Under the pieces are notes generated by a model. It searched no databases. It was not told the origin of the DNA and saw nothing but the letters and a program-made list of their open reading frames with translations. Position numbers and translations under genes: made by a program. From a virus, in IMG/VR virus record IMGVR_UViG_3300043436_002386, positions 1 through 48,052 of that record: a stretch of 48,052 bases of DNA; one strand, written 5' to 3'. Shown here in pieces: positions 17,781-26,626 of this stretch; positions within the stretch are counted from its first letter, which is position 1, and each line of letters begins with the position of its first letter.

Positions 17781-18468
17781 AATTAAAGCATCTCTTAATT
17801 CATTAGCAAATGCCAACATTGAATGGAATACAGATGAAAACAACGATATATGGGTTTTGCAAGTATTAAAACAAAAATTTAGCGGAGTTTTTATCGAAGC
17901 CGGACCAGCTGGTAAAAGTAATTGTGTAACACTAGAAAAATATTTTAGCTGGTCCGGTGTTTGCATTGAGCCTCATACTCGATCATTTAATATTTTATTA
18001 AAAGAAAAAAGACAAACGCCAATTAATAAATGTTTGCATTATTACAACGGTCAAACTGACTTTTATGAATGCTATGACAAAGAAAAACGATTAGCATATG
18101 AACAATTAAGCGGTATACCTGATTATATAGAACCACGGTGGATTGATATAGTTAAAGAGTATGGCACAGTGGTTAAAAAAGAATGTATAACACTTGAGCA
18201 AGTTATTATAGACCACAATCTTCCAACTACTATTGACTTTTTACAAATGGATATCGAAGGAGCAGAACTAGAAGTTTTGAAAAGTTTTCCATTTAATAAG
18301 TATACATTTTTAACTATGGCAATTGAAAACGGCTATCGTTATAAAGAATTATTAAACAAAAATAACTATACTATGGTAGAAAATCCTTTTAGAGGCGATA
18401 CTAACTTAGACCATTACTTTGTTCATAATAGCATTTTAAAAGACTATCCATACGGAATATTACAATGA
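17761..18468 (+). CDS. FkbM-family methyltransferase
   Basis: The 235-residue protein shows the FkbM pattern. GVFIEAGPAGKSNCVTLE is the SAM-binding glycine loop, GVCIEPHTRSFNIL carries the EP acidic site that binds the SAM ribose, and FLQMDIEGAELEVLKSFPF is the highly conserved DxEGAE helix. The family O-methylates sugars and polyketide hydroxyls. AAGGA lies 8 nt upstream of the ATG. The gene overlaps the radical SAM gene before it by 20 nt. It supports sugar or glycolipid modification by the operon, but the acceptor is unknown. Confidence 0.85.
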   Translation: MKKQISRIKASLNSLANANIEWNTDENNDIWVLQVLKQKFSGVFIEAGPAGKSNCVTLEKYFSWSGVCIEPHTRSFNILLKEKRQTPINKCLHYYNGQTDFYECYDKEKRLAYEQLSGIPDYIEPRWIDIVKEYGTVVKKECITLEQVIIDHNLPTTIDFLQMDIEGAELEVLKSFPFNKYTFLTMAIENGYRYKELLNKNNYTMVENPFRGDTNLDHYFVHNSILKDYPYGILQ

Positions 18469-18506
18469 ACGATACGGCTAAAATATTAAATATGGAACAA
18501 CGCTAA
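18465..18506 (+). CDS. Possible 13-codon micro-ORF filling the gap between two operon genes
   Basis: ATG at 18465 overlaps the FkbM stop as ATGA. The frame encodes 13 residues (MNDTAKILNMEQR) and ends in TAA that shares one base with the next gene's ATG (TAATG at 18504-18508). Exact start/stop overlap at both ends suggests it relays ribosomes between the flanking genes. It could also be chance in dense AT-rich sequence. No product function is proposed. Confidence 0.3.
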   Translation: MNDTAKILNMEQR

Positions 18507-19402
18507 TGCACATAACAAACGAAAACTTAGATTGTTGCATTGTAACTTTATTCATTCACAATGTTTGTAATTATAAATGTTCTTATTGCAACGACTATCA
18601 TAGAGACGGCACTCACAGATGGCCTGATAACTGGGAACCATACATTAATTTTATTAATGATTTAAAAACAAAAAATAAGTATTTGTACGTCGAAGTATTA
18701 GGAGGCGAACCTACAGTGTGGCCAAAATTTCAAGAGTTTGTAGATACTATTAGCGATGAAAACGTTTTTGTAGAATTTGCTACAAACGCTAGTAGAACTT
18801 TAAGATATTGGGAACAATTTAAGACTCAACGAGCATTTATGTTTTTAAGTTGGCATTACGAATTTGCAGATGATGACCATTTTTATAAAGTTGCCGAAAT
18901 TTTACAAGATAAGGTTAGTGTTAGTATTCCACTAATGATCGTTCCTGACAATTTTGAAAGAGCAAAAAATCTATATTATAGATTAAAAAATTTAAGAGTC
19001 GAATGTACACCAAAGTTTACTCGTACATCTATAAATGGACATAATTATTTTGAATATACAGATGAGCAACGAGAATGGATACAAAACAACAGTTGTCATA
19101 ATATGAAGCCGTTTGGAATTAATTGGAAAATACCTCAAAATTTATATTTTAACGGAGAGCCGATAAGATTCATGAAAGTTCTTGACAAAGGGTTACACAT
19201 GTTCGAAGGTTATACTTGCACAGCGGGTATTAAGCGCCTAATGGTAGAACCGGACGGCAATATTAAACGGTGTACAAAAGGTGTCGGCGGAAGTTTAGGA
19301 AATATTAAAACAGGAAATTATAATTTACCTAATAATCCTATTGTGTGCGATTATAAAGCCTGTCCGTGTAAACTAGACGCAGTGGTAGAAAAATGGATAT
19401 AA
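18506..19402 (+). CDS. Radical SAM protein with C-terminal SPASM-like cysteines
   Basis: The 298-residue protein has C21-x3-C25-x2-C28 (CNYKCSYC), EVLGGEPTVWP and FATNASRT, placing it with the products at 23330, 24493 and 26623. The C-terminus has YTCTAGIKRLMVEPDG, IKRCTKG, GNIKTG and KACPCKLD, a compact SPASM/twitch-type auxiliary cluster region. It is shorter than most SPASM enzymes (350-450). It overlaps the PLP aminotransferase gene by 10 nt, suggesting the two act on related intermediates. Confidence 0.83.
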   Translation: MHITNENLDCCIVTLFIHNVCNYKCSYCNDYHRDGTHRWPDNWEPYINFINDLKTKNKYLYVEVLGGEPTVWPKFQEFVDTISDENVFVEFATNASRTLRYWEQFKTQRAFMFLSWHYEFADDDHFYKVAEILQDKVSVSIPLMIVPDNFERAKNLYYRLKNLRVECTPKFTRTSINGHNYFEYTDEQREWIQNNSCHNMKPFGINWKIPQNLYFNGEPIRFMKVLDKGLHMFEGYTCTAGIKRLMVEPDGNIKRCTKGVGGSLGNIKTGNYNLPNNPIVCDYKACPCKLDAVVEKWI

Positions 19403-20322
19403 AATACGAAGATTTAACCTTTGATATGTTGGGCACAAGACGTCAACGTCCAATGTTTGTTAGTGAATTTTTAAAATTTAGAAAAACACTGGATATGTCA
19501 ACCTATCCAGATAACGTTCACGGTTATGTTTACATATTTCTTGATAAAATAGATACATGGGTTAAAAGTCATAAATTTGTACAGTATCACAATTTAGATT
19601 CTTTTTCTAGAAAAGACGCTATAATTGGAACAACACAGCAACTCGACGAATTGCATATGTTGCACGGAAAAAATATTGCAGTATTTAAGGGAGAATACAA
19701 GTATCATAGAAGACTAACAGACTTTACCGTTAAGCAAATAATGCATTTTTCTGAATTAGTTCCTGGAGATGTATTTGTTACATCATATCCTAGTAATATA
19801 ACAACAAATTACCATAAACAATTTGATGAATTATTAAATTATTGTTTAAAGAATTCAATTCCTGTGCATATCGACGGTGCGTGGTTTGGCCAATGCCGTA
19901 ACTTTGAGTTTGATGTAAGCCATCCTGCTATACATAGTGTAAGCGTTAGTCTAAGTAAGGCATTAGGCATGGGCAGTCAGCGTATCGGTATACGTTATAC
20001 CCGTGAGCGTGTCAATGGTCCTATTGCTGTAATGAATGATTTTAATTATTGTAATGTTAGTGATATGTGGCTAGGTGTACATATGATGGATCGCTTTGGA
20101 GTAGATTATTGGTGGAACAATTATTCTCAATTATATTCGAAAGTTTGTAAAGATTTTGACTTAGAAGAATCTGATAGCATACATGTTGCATGGAAACAAA
20201 CAGAATATGGTAAAGAGCCTATGGGTATTAGAACTCCGTTAAGGATGCTCATTGATGGATTTTACGACGAAAGAGGAACAGATAACGGATTAAATAAAAT
20301 TGAAAGAGATGAAAGAACTTGA
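19393..20322 (+). CDS. PLP-dependent aminotransferase-like protein (fold type I)
   Basis: The 309-residue product contains IPVHIDGAWFGQC, with the Asp that pairs with the pyridine nitrogen of PLP. It also contains SVSLSKALGMGSQRIGIRY, with the SxSK Schiff-base lysine and the following Arg. This is the fold type I aspartate-aminotransferase pattern, but the protein is about 80-100 residues shorter than typical, with a reduced N-terminal region. A similar compact enzyme is encoded at 34055-34819. It is followed by a TTGA overlap into a methyltransferase gene. Transamination of a keto-sugar or keto acid is likely; the substrate is unknown. Confidence 0.72.
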   Translation: MDIKYEDLTFDMLGTRRQRPMFVSEFLKFRKTLDMSTYPDNVHGYVYIFLDKIDTWVKSHKFVQYHNLDSFSRKDAIIGTTQQLDELHMLHGKNIAVFKGEYKYHRRLTDFTVKQIMHFSELVPGDVFVTSYPSNITTNYHKQFDELLNYCLKNSIPVHIDGAWFGQCRNFEFDVSHPAIHSVSVSLSKALGMGSQRIGIRYTRERVNGPIAVMNDFNYCNVSDMWLGVHMMDRFGVDYWWNNYSQLYSKVCKDFDLEESDSIHVAWKQTEYGKEPMGIRTPLRMLIDGFYDERGTDNGLNKIERDERT

Positions 20323-20849
20323 TTGCACCAGGATGGATAAGCATTGACGAAATGGATCTACATATGGAATATATGCATAGTTTATCGGGCTCGTTCCTCG
20401 AAGCTGGGTGTGCAGCAGGAAGATTATTTTCTTATATTAATCAAAAATTTCCTAACTGGAAATACACTGGTATTAATCCGTGGACTGGCGAAGATGTTTA
20501 TTTACAAAAAGATTGGAATAAATCCTACTGGGATGAAGGCAATCTTGGAGATCTAATAACAGAAGAGATGTTTAAAAAGAATTGTTCTTTTGCAATTGGG
20601 CATGATACTTATTTTGAAAAATTTTTAACAAAAGAAAAGTTTGACATTGTTAGCATTGGACAAGTGGGTAAAAGAGTTGATTGGAAACAAACATATAACT
20701 ATGCTAATACATTGGTTAAAGACAACGGATTTATAATAGGAAGAAATTACAATCACAAAACATATGGTGTTGCAATACAAGAAGCTATTAAGGATTTTAA
20801 AGTTTTAAAAATTGTAAAACAATGTTTTGTATTAGAACCAAAGAGGTAA
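20319..20849 (+). CDS. SAM-dependent methyltransferase-like protein
   Basis: This 176-residue protein has SGSFLEAGCAAGRLFSYI, a motif I of class I methyltransferases (E/DxGCxxG). WKYTGINPW follows at the acidic-loop position, and KFDIVSIGQVG occupies the motif IV position. The start is TTG in a TTGA overlap with the aminotransferase stop. The same start/stop arrangement is seen at 3053. The domain is close to minimal size, with no clear substrate domain. An ORF in another frame at 20344-20556 is a shadow. Confidence 0.65.
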   Translation: MIAPGWISIDEMDLHMEYMHSLSGSFLEAGCAAGRLFSYINQKFPNWKYTGINPWTGEDVYLQKDWNKSYWDEGNLGDLITEEMFKKNCSFAIGHDTYFEKFLTKEKFDIVSIGQVGKRVDWKQTYNYANTLVKDNGFIIGRNYNHKTYGVAIQEAIKDFKVLKIVKQCFVLEPKR

Positions 20850-20851
20850 CT

Positions 20852-21520
20852 ATGTACGGAATTTATAATTTTAATTTGAATTTAAGTAAATTTGTCGACG
20901 AATATAATCTTTTACAAGAAACAGCCGCACCAAAGATAAAAGGCGAAAAAGGACATAACAAGTTTTACAAAGTTTCAAACGCTACTAAAGAAGAGTTGTC
21001 AAAATACTTAACAGAAGTAATTGGCAAAAAATTTGATTGGAGTTTTGATTTTTTTATATCAGGCGAGCCAGTTGGATTACATACTGATTATACTGTAATT
21101 CCATGGAATGACGAAGTTAGCTGTAGAGTTGACGTTGGAGTCATTATTCCAGTTAAATGGAATTGCAAACAGCCGTATACCTTGGCATATAACAAGTCTG
21201 CAACTGAACCTATAAAAATTATGTTTAAAGGTAAAGAACTAATGGACGATAACGGAAATATTATTCAATATCGTGAAAAGTATGAATACGATCCTGAAAT
21301 ATTCAAGTACCATCCTAGGGGAACGCCTAATTTAATACAATATGCAGATTTAAAAATTGACGAAGTATTTAAATGGACTACTGGATCAATGTATGTATTT
21401 GATACAAAAAAATGGCACAGTTCTAGTTGGTTTTTGCATACAGATCATATTCCTAATGTCTCTACAGAGTATAAATTTTTTATTGTTGGATTTGGATCTG
21501 TAGATATTCCCAAGGTATAA
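20852..21520 (+). CDS. 2OG-Fe(II) oxygenase-like protein
   Basis: I chose ATG 20852 because AGAGG lies 6-7 nt upstream; an upstream ATG at 20822 overlaps the previous gene. The 222-residue product has FISGEPVGLHTDYTVIP (HxD), VDVGVIIPVKWN strands, and FKWTTGSMYVFDTKKWHSSS with the distal His. These are the iron ligands of a 2-oxoglutarate-dependent oxygenase. An insertion around residues 130-175 is unusual. It directly precedes an N-terminal-twitch radical SAM gene, repeating the pairing seen at 3053-4682. Confidence 0.68.
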   Translation: MYGIYNFNLNLSKFVDEYNLLQETAAPKIKGEKGHNKFYKVSNATKEELSKYLTEVIGKKFDWSFDFFISGEPVGLHTDYTVIPWNDEVSCRVDVGVIIPVKWNCKQPYTLAYNKSATEPIKIMFKGKELMDDNGNIIQYREKYEYDPEIFKYHPRGTPNLIQYADLKIDEVFKWTTGSMYVFDTKKWHSSSWFLHTDHIPNVSTEYKFFIVGFGSVDIPKV

Positions 21521-21521
21521 G

Positions 21522-22646
21522 ATGAATAAAACTTTTTGCATATTGCCGTGGACCCACGTATGTTCGACAACAGAAAATGATATAATACCATGTTGCAGAT
21601 TCTATACTAAAGATATACCGAGTAAAGTGGAATTATTAAATAACATTGGAATCGATGCTTTAAACACTGAAAGGTTTAAAAGTATTAGAAGAGACATGCT
21701 AGAAGGAATTAGGGTTCCTGAATGTAAAAAATGTTACAACGAAGAAGAAAATAATAAAATATCGTATAGACAAGAGTCTAACAGCTTGTATTTAAATAGT
21801 TCAGTAGAAACATTTACAGAAAACTTTAATGAAACATACTCAATAGAAATATCTTTAGACAACATTTGTAATCTACAGTGCAGAATGTGCAGTAGTCAAT
21901 TTAGTACCAAACTAATATTGCGAGATAAATTATTAAATTATAAAGTTTACAAAAAATTAGAAAGTGACTATTCATTTTTAGAGTTTTTAGACATATCAAA
22001 ACTAAAAAAAATAAAAATCTTAGGAGGAGAACCTGTTATGTCTCCGAACTTTGAAAAGTTTTTAGATTATATAATAGACCGATCAACTCCTGAAAATATA
22101 ATAGTACATCTAGTTACAAATGGCACTCACGAGATAACCCCTGTGTTGATTAAAAGATTAGAAAAATTTAAAACAGTACACTTAGCAGTTAGTCTAGATG
22201 CATATGATACTGCAAACGACTATCAGCGACACGGAAGTTCTTATATTACAATTTGGAATAATGCAAACACGTATAGAAAATTTTTAAAAAACGCAACTGT
22301 TGGATTTCATACAGTAATTTCTTTATATAATGCTAACGTAATATACAAAACTTTATCAAAATTTGAAGAAAACGACTTTGGATATTCAACAGATTTTGTT
22401 TACAATCTAGAAATGTCGATAGAACATGCACCGGATGATTACGCAGAATGGCTACTTGAAAAAAATAAAAGCCACAATACTGCTCAACAAATTATTGAAA
22501 ATATGTTAAGACGCAGAAAGTACGACAAAGAAAGATGGTCAGAATTTTTAAGTAATACTAAAAAACTTGATAACTATTATAAAATTAGCTTAAACGACTA
22601 CAACGTTGATTTATATAATTTTTTAAACAAACGATATGGATACTAA
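21522..22646 (+). CDS. Radical SAM protein with N-terminal twitch-like cysteine domain
   Basis: The 374-residue protein is the closest in length and layout to the product at 3540. It has C6 (FCILPW), C24-C25, and C68/C71 (ECKKC). The core is C116-x3-C120-x2-C123 (CNLQCRMC), followed by KILGGEPVMSPNF and VSLDAYDTANDYQRHG. It begins one base after the oxygenase stop and abuts the QueC-like gene. Its C-terminal 100 residues are helical and variable relative to the paralogs. Confidence 0.84.
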   Translation: MNKTFCILPWTHVCSTTENDIIPCCRFYTKDIPSKVELLNNIGIDALNTERFKSIRRDMLEGIRVPECKKCYNEEENNKISYRQESNSLYLNSSVETFTENFNETYSIEISLDNICNLQCRMCSSQFSTKLILRDKLLNYKVYKKLESDYSFLEFLDISKLKKIKILGGEPVMSPNFEKFLDYIIDRSTPENIIVHLVTNGTHEITPVLIKRLEKFKTVHLAVSLDAYDTANDYQRHGSSYITIWNNANTYRKFLKNATVGFHTVISLYNANVIYKTLSKFEENDFGYSTDFVYNLEMSIEHAPDDYAEWLLEKNKSHNTAQQIIENMLRRRKYDKERWSEFLSNTKKLDNYYKISLNDYNVDLYNFLNKRYGY

Positions 22647-23333
22647 ATGAAAGAAGTAGAAGATTTACCAGACGGTACATATAACATAGCAATAAAATTA
22701 AGTGGAGGAGCTGATTCTTCGTTAATATATTATGCCTTGTGCAATAAGTTTAAAAATAACAAAGACGTTAATATAATTCCAGTTACACTCGGTACTGATT
22801 TAAAACCTGACTACATTCCGTATTCTAAAAAAATAATAGATATTGTTTATAACTTAACAGGAAAAAAACCCTTAGACCACATCATTAGATATATAAAACA
22901 TGATCCGATCGAATACGACCTTGAACAAATTCGAATGGTAGAATATGTCATTGAAAAATATAAAGTTCGGTATTGTTTTTCAGGACTTACTATAAATCCT
23001 CCATATAAAGAAATGGTAAAATATTTTTCTGACAATTGTAAAACTTTAAATCTAGACTTATCTAGAATATCAGCAACTATTGAATCTCGAGATAAGTCTA
23101 GGGACACATCGACTTATGTTAGTAACGACTTTAGTCAAAGGCCGTTTGGTAATAACGATAAGAAATATGTAGCAAAATATTACAAAAAGTATAATGTGCT
23201 AGAAAGTTTGTATCCTTACACTCATAGTTGTGAAGCTTTTGAAAAAGCAACCGATCATGATGGAAATGCATTGCACTGCGGACATTGCTATTTTTGTGCA
23301 GAGAGATGGTGGGGATTTGGAAGATTAGTATGA
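22647..23333 (+). CDS. QueC-like PP-loop ATPase
   Basis: The 228-residue protein has KLSGGADSSL, the SGGxDS PP-loop of adenylating enzymes (residues 19-24). At the C-terminus are C195 and C211-x2-C214-x2-C217 followed by ERWWGFGR. This matches the zinc-binding region and following helix of QueC, which turns 7-carboxy-7-deazaguanine into preQ0 using ATP and ammonia. The length is close to QueC (about 220-240). The middle diverges. A QueE gene lies at the right edge, so deazaguanine synthesis is possible. However, this copy is embedded between radical SAM genes, so a changed acid substrate is equally possible. Confidence 0.6.
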   Translation: MKEVEDLPDGTYNIAIKLSGGADSSLIYYALCNKFKNNKDVNIIPVTLGTDLKPDYIPYSKKIIDIVYNLTGKKPLDHIIRYIKHDPIEYDLEQIRMVEYVIEKYKVRYCFSGLTINPPYKEMVKYFSDNCKTLNLDLSRISATIESRDKSRDTSTYVSNDFSQRPFGNNDKKYVAKYYKKYNVLESLYPYTHSCEAFEKATDHDGNALHCGHCYFCAERWWGFGRLV

Positions 23334-24496
23334 ACTTTACCGGAATAGATCTTGTTTTTGATGATAGCTTTGATGTAGTTTGGGACCTTGGTCGCCGTTG
23401 CACATATGCCTGCACATACTGTGGTCCTCATCATAGAAATAAAACATCTCCTAATGCAAGTTTAGAAGTTTTAAAACATACACTCGACGGTGTTTGGGAA
23501 TACACTTCCTTGTTAAATAGTTATAGAAATTTATCTAAAAAAACAACCCTTGCGTTTACTGGTGGCGAACCTACTGTTAATCCTTGTTTTTTTGATTTTA
23601 TTAAGTATGCAAAAGAAAAATATCCAGAAATAAGAACAAATTTAACCACTAATGCTTGTTACAATGCAAGGAAAAATCAAGAAATCATTGACAATATTAA
23701 TAGCTGCACAGTTAGTTACCATCTAGAAGCTTCTAAAAGCGAAATTGATTTAGTAAATAAAAATATTGAATCAATGTATAAGAGTGATTATAATTTTAGA
23801 GTTAATCTTATGTTTCATAAAGATTATTTTGATGAGTGTATTAAGGTGTCGGAATGGTTTGATTCTTTAGGAATTAAATATACACCGAGAGTAATTGGTG
23901 ATTCAAACAATGCAGACGATGTCAAGGATGGTACAGCCCATGTTTACAGTGATTCTCAACTACAATGGTTTAAGGATTTTTGGGAAGGTAAAAAAGAGAA
24001 AGTTAACAAAAGTGCAAAATCCTGCGAAATGGCCTCAGGAAAAATTGGAAGGCCGTGCTGTGCTGGAAGAAATCTAAAACTCAACATTGATAATACATGG
24101 ATTGACGGAACTTTTGTACCGAGCAATAATTTCCAAGGATGGAACTGTATGGTTAATTGGAATTTTTTATTTGTTAATAGTGAACTGGATGGAGTGTGGC
24201 ACCATCAAACCTGTCAAGTTAACCTTGATGGAGAAATAGGACCTATCGGGAAAGCAAGTAGATTTGACTTAATAAATGAGAATCTTAAAAATACTTTAGA
24301 GTCAGGAAACATGCCATTAATAAAATGCCCAAAAACATATTGCGGGTGCGGATTGTGTTCTACTAAATCAAAATCGGATGCTGATGCTTATAAACTTTTT
24401 AAAAGTCATACTAAAAATTTAGAACCATTGTTTCAAGCTGAAGTTAAAAACGAAGACCGTGCTAAATCAATTTATAGGATGTTAAAAAATACATGA
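23330..24496 (+). CDS. Radical SAM protein with C-terminal auxiliary-cluster cysteines
   Basis: I chose ATG 23330, which overlaps the preceding stop as ATGA; the frame extends upstream to 23285 but only inside the QueC-like gene. The 388-residue protein has C24-x3-C28-x2-C31 (CTYACTYC), FTGGEPTVNP and LTTNACYN. Its C-terminal half is cysteine-rich: CEMASG, RPCCAGRN, GWNC, TCQVN, KCPKTYCGCGLC. These could hold one or two auxiliary Fe-S clusters. It overlaps the amber-interrupted radical SAM gene by 4 nt. Confidence 0.82.
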   Translation: MNFTGIDLVFDDSFDVVWDLGRRCTYACTYCGPHHRNKTSPNASLEVLKHTLDGVWEYTSLLNSYRNLSKKTTLAFTGGEPTVNPCFFDFIKYAKEKYPEIRTNLTTNACYNARKNQEIIDNINSCTVSYHLEASKSEIDLVNKNIESMYKSDYNFRVNLMFHKDYFDECIKVSEWFDSLGIKYTPRVIGDSNNADDVKDGTAHVYSDSQLQWFKDFWEGKKEKVNKSAKSCEMASGKIGRPCCAGRNLKLNIDNTWIDGTFVPSNNFQGWNCMVNWNFLFVNSELDGVWHHQTCQVNLDGEIGPIGKASRFDLINENLKNTLESGNMPLIKCPKTYCGCGLCSTKSKSDADAYKLFKSHTKNLEPLFQAEVKNEDRAKSIYRMLKNT

Positions 24497-25482
24497 AATT
24501 TCAAAATAAACAAATCATGGCTATTAAGTCGTCATTTTTATCAGTTGATTGGTGTTTAGGAAATTATTGTAATTTTTCATGTCATTATTGTTTTCCGGAT
24601 TCAAATACTGGAACTCACAAACCTCCTAAAGTTGACAATATTTTAAAAGATAATATTATACATTTAGTTAACAATATACGAAAGTTTAATGCTAGTTCTC
24701 AAATTTTATGGAATTTTGCAGGTGGAGAACCTACAATATATAAAGATTTTGAAGTGTTACTTTCATTTATAAAAGAAATTGACAACAATTCTTGTTTTAC
24801 AATGGTATCAAATGGCAGTAGATCTCCAGCATAGTGGAAAAAAAATGCAAAATTTTTTAAACAGTTAAATTTATCCTATCACCCTACACAAACTAATAAT
24901 GATCATTTTAAAAATGTAATAAAAGAATTAAGTACTGTACACGACTTAGATGTTTATATTTCTATATCAATCGACGGAGATTTAGAAGAAACATCTTTTT
25001 CTATATTATTAGATCTATGTTCTTTTATAAATACTTTTCCGTTTTCAAATATTGGTGTAGATATGACACATCTTCGTGAAACATGCACCTATTTTCCAAA
25101 AAAAGTTTCAGAAGAATACCAGAAAAAGATAACTGATTTTCTTTCAAGCGATCCGATAAAAAATAGAAAACACTACAACAAGGATAATGACAGCACTTAT
25201 ATTGTGTTTAAAGACGAAAAAGAAGAATACAACACATGGAAAATGCAACAATTTAGTGGGTCGTGGAGTGGATACACTTGTTTGGCTCCGACACAGTTTA
25301 TACAAATATATCACACTGGTTTAGTAGGATACATGTCCTGCGGACACAAGTATACTACTATATCTAACATTTTTAATGAGGATTTTAAAAATAATTTCCT
25401 GCTTTCAAACTCATCAATAATTTGTCAACAGACAAGATGTGGATGTAGAGGTCTTGAGGAATCTTCGAAATATATAGTGTAA
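24493..25482 (+). pseudogene. Radical SAM/SPASM gene interrupted by an in-frame TAG
   Basis: Two open segments (24493-24834 and 24835-25482) lie in the same frame with a single TAG at 24832-24834 between them. Joined, they give about 329 residues with C26-x3-C30-x2-C33 (CNFSCHYC), NFAGGEPTIYKDF and SNGSRSPA before the stop, and WKKNAKFFKQLNLSYHP after it. Near the end come YTCLAP, MSCGHK and TRCGCRG, as in SPASM relatives. The relatives read SRSVSWF (26623) and SRTLRYW (18506) here, so TAG replaces a Trp or Tyr, reachable by one base change. TAG ends a gene normally at 1504, so general recoding is unlikely. It is a nonsense mutation, a sequencing error, or programmed or suppressed readthrough. 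Confidence 0.85.
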
Positions 25483-25528
25483 AATATTGTTAAATTGTCA
25501 TCCTTGTTTCTAGATTGGATATATACAA

Positions 25529-25557
25529 TTGACAAACATATGAAAAGGTGCTAGTAT
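25529..25557 (+). promoter_or_regulatory. Sigma70-type promoter with extended -10 close to ATG
   Basis: TTGACA (25529-25534), 17 nt, then TAGTAT (25552-25557) preceded by TGC as an extended -10 element. The ATG at 25565 lies 7 nt downstream, so the message would be nearly or fully leaderless. The 82-nt gap from the amber-interrupted gene is the largest in this part of the strand. Confidence 0.65.
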
Positions 25558-25564
25558 ACAAACT

Positions 25565-26626
25565 ATGACTGAAGAATCTGATACATATAAAAATATTCAA
25601 AGCAAAAAACACGAATTAGTAGATTTATACTATAACTATGTTTTAGATAATTACCCAAATAGGACATTAGAATTTAAAAAGTGTCGAAGAGATATGCTAA
25701 CAATAGTTGATGCATATGCAGCCGGTATACGTGATAAAAATGACTTTGAAATACGTTTTTGTTTGCACAAGTTTTACGAAAATAATAAACTACAATTAAA
25801 ATCTACTGATGTAGAATTGGATGTACATGCTCGACTAGCAGAAGATATTCTTAGCTTGATTGAAAATGTTTCTGATCGAGAATACTTTATCATACTAAAA
25901 AACAGATTTTTGCAAGAATTAGAACACAGTCCTGAAATGTTAAACATGTTGTTCATTGAAAAAATGATGTATAATAGGGCTACACAGTATAGTTTTATTG
26001 ATAAACCCATAGATCAACAAACGATTGATATTATTCTAAGAAATGCAAACGGTATTACCCCTGCTATATGCAACGAATTTAATTATAGAATAGATGTTGT
26101 TCCTGATGAATATAAACAAAAAGTTTTTGAAGCAGCGTTAACTCCGTACGACGATATACACAAAACGCCAAGCGCACTAGCTGAAGCAAGAGCTTGGAAG
26201 TTTACAGGGTTTGATAACACCTACCGTCGTTATATGCAAGAAAAAAAGTTTTGTGTCAATCCACAAGTATTTGCTCCTTTATTGCTTTGTGTTAGTTTTC
26301 CGGACGACGGAGAAGATCATAGCTTATGGCATAAAACTGACAGATTCAAAGTAGGAAGAGATTCGAGTGTAATCGGCGCTGCATTCTGTGCTTGGCATAC
26401 AGTTAACATAGTTACAGAATTAGGTCTAGATCATGCGTTTTGTGCAGGATTTGATAAAACCTATGCCAGTGAACATTTAAGATTAACTGACTCTGATGCA
26501 AATAGCTGGCATCCTATTTTATTTATTTGTATTGGATATGGCGATGAAGTAAAATCTGTACACGAAGAACGTTTAGCAAAACATGCAAATATTGTAAACA
26601 CGTTGGAATTTAAAAATAAATTATGA
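25565..26626 (+). CDS. Nitroreductase-like flavoprotein with N-terminal helical extension
   Basis: The 353-residue product has about 145 N-terminal residues that are mainly helical and unrecognised. The following domain looks like a nitroreductase: NANGITPAICNEFNYRI (usual PSA.N.Q region), QVFAPLLLCVSF, and VIGAAFCAWHTVNIVTELGLDHAFCAGF (dimer helix and glycine strand). It ends HPILFICIGYGDE. These enzymes bind FMN and reduce or oxidise small molecules. A shorter relative is encoded at 27762. It starts at a predicted leaderless promoter and overlaps the next radical SAM gene by 4 nt. Confidence 0.55.
   Translation: MTEESDTYKNIQSKKHELVDLYYNYVLDNYPNRTLEFKKCRRDMLTIVDAYAAGIRDKNDFEIRFCLHKFYENNKLQLKSTDVELDVHARLAEDILSLIENVSDREYFIILKNRFLQELEHSPEMLNMLFIEKMMYNRATQYSFIDKPIDQQTIDIILRNANGITPAICNEFNYRIDVVPDEYKQKVFEAALTPYDDIHKTPSALAEARAWKFTGFDNTYRRYMQEKKFCVNPQVFAPLLLCVSFPDDGEDHSLWHKTDRFKVGRDSSVIGAAFCAWHTVNIVTELGLDHAFCAGFDKTYASEHLRLTDSDANSWHPILFICIGYGDEVKSVHEERLAKHANIVNTLEFKNKL

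Noticed and set aside
20344-20556. 70-codon frame overlapping the methyltransferase
   Set aside because: It lies wholly inside a gene with clear methyltransferase motifs in another frame, and shows no domain.
24832-24834. TAG recoded as an amino acid throughout the genome
   Set aside because: TAG serves as a normal stop at 1504-1506 and nearly all other genes end in TAA or TGA, so one interrupted gene does not support a changed code.
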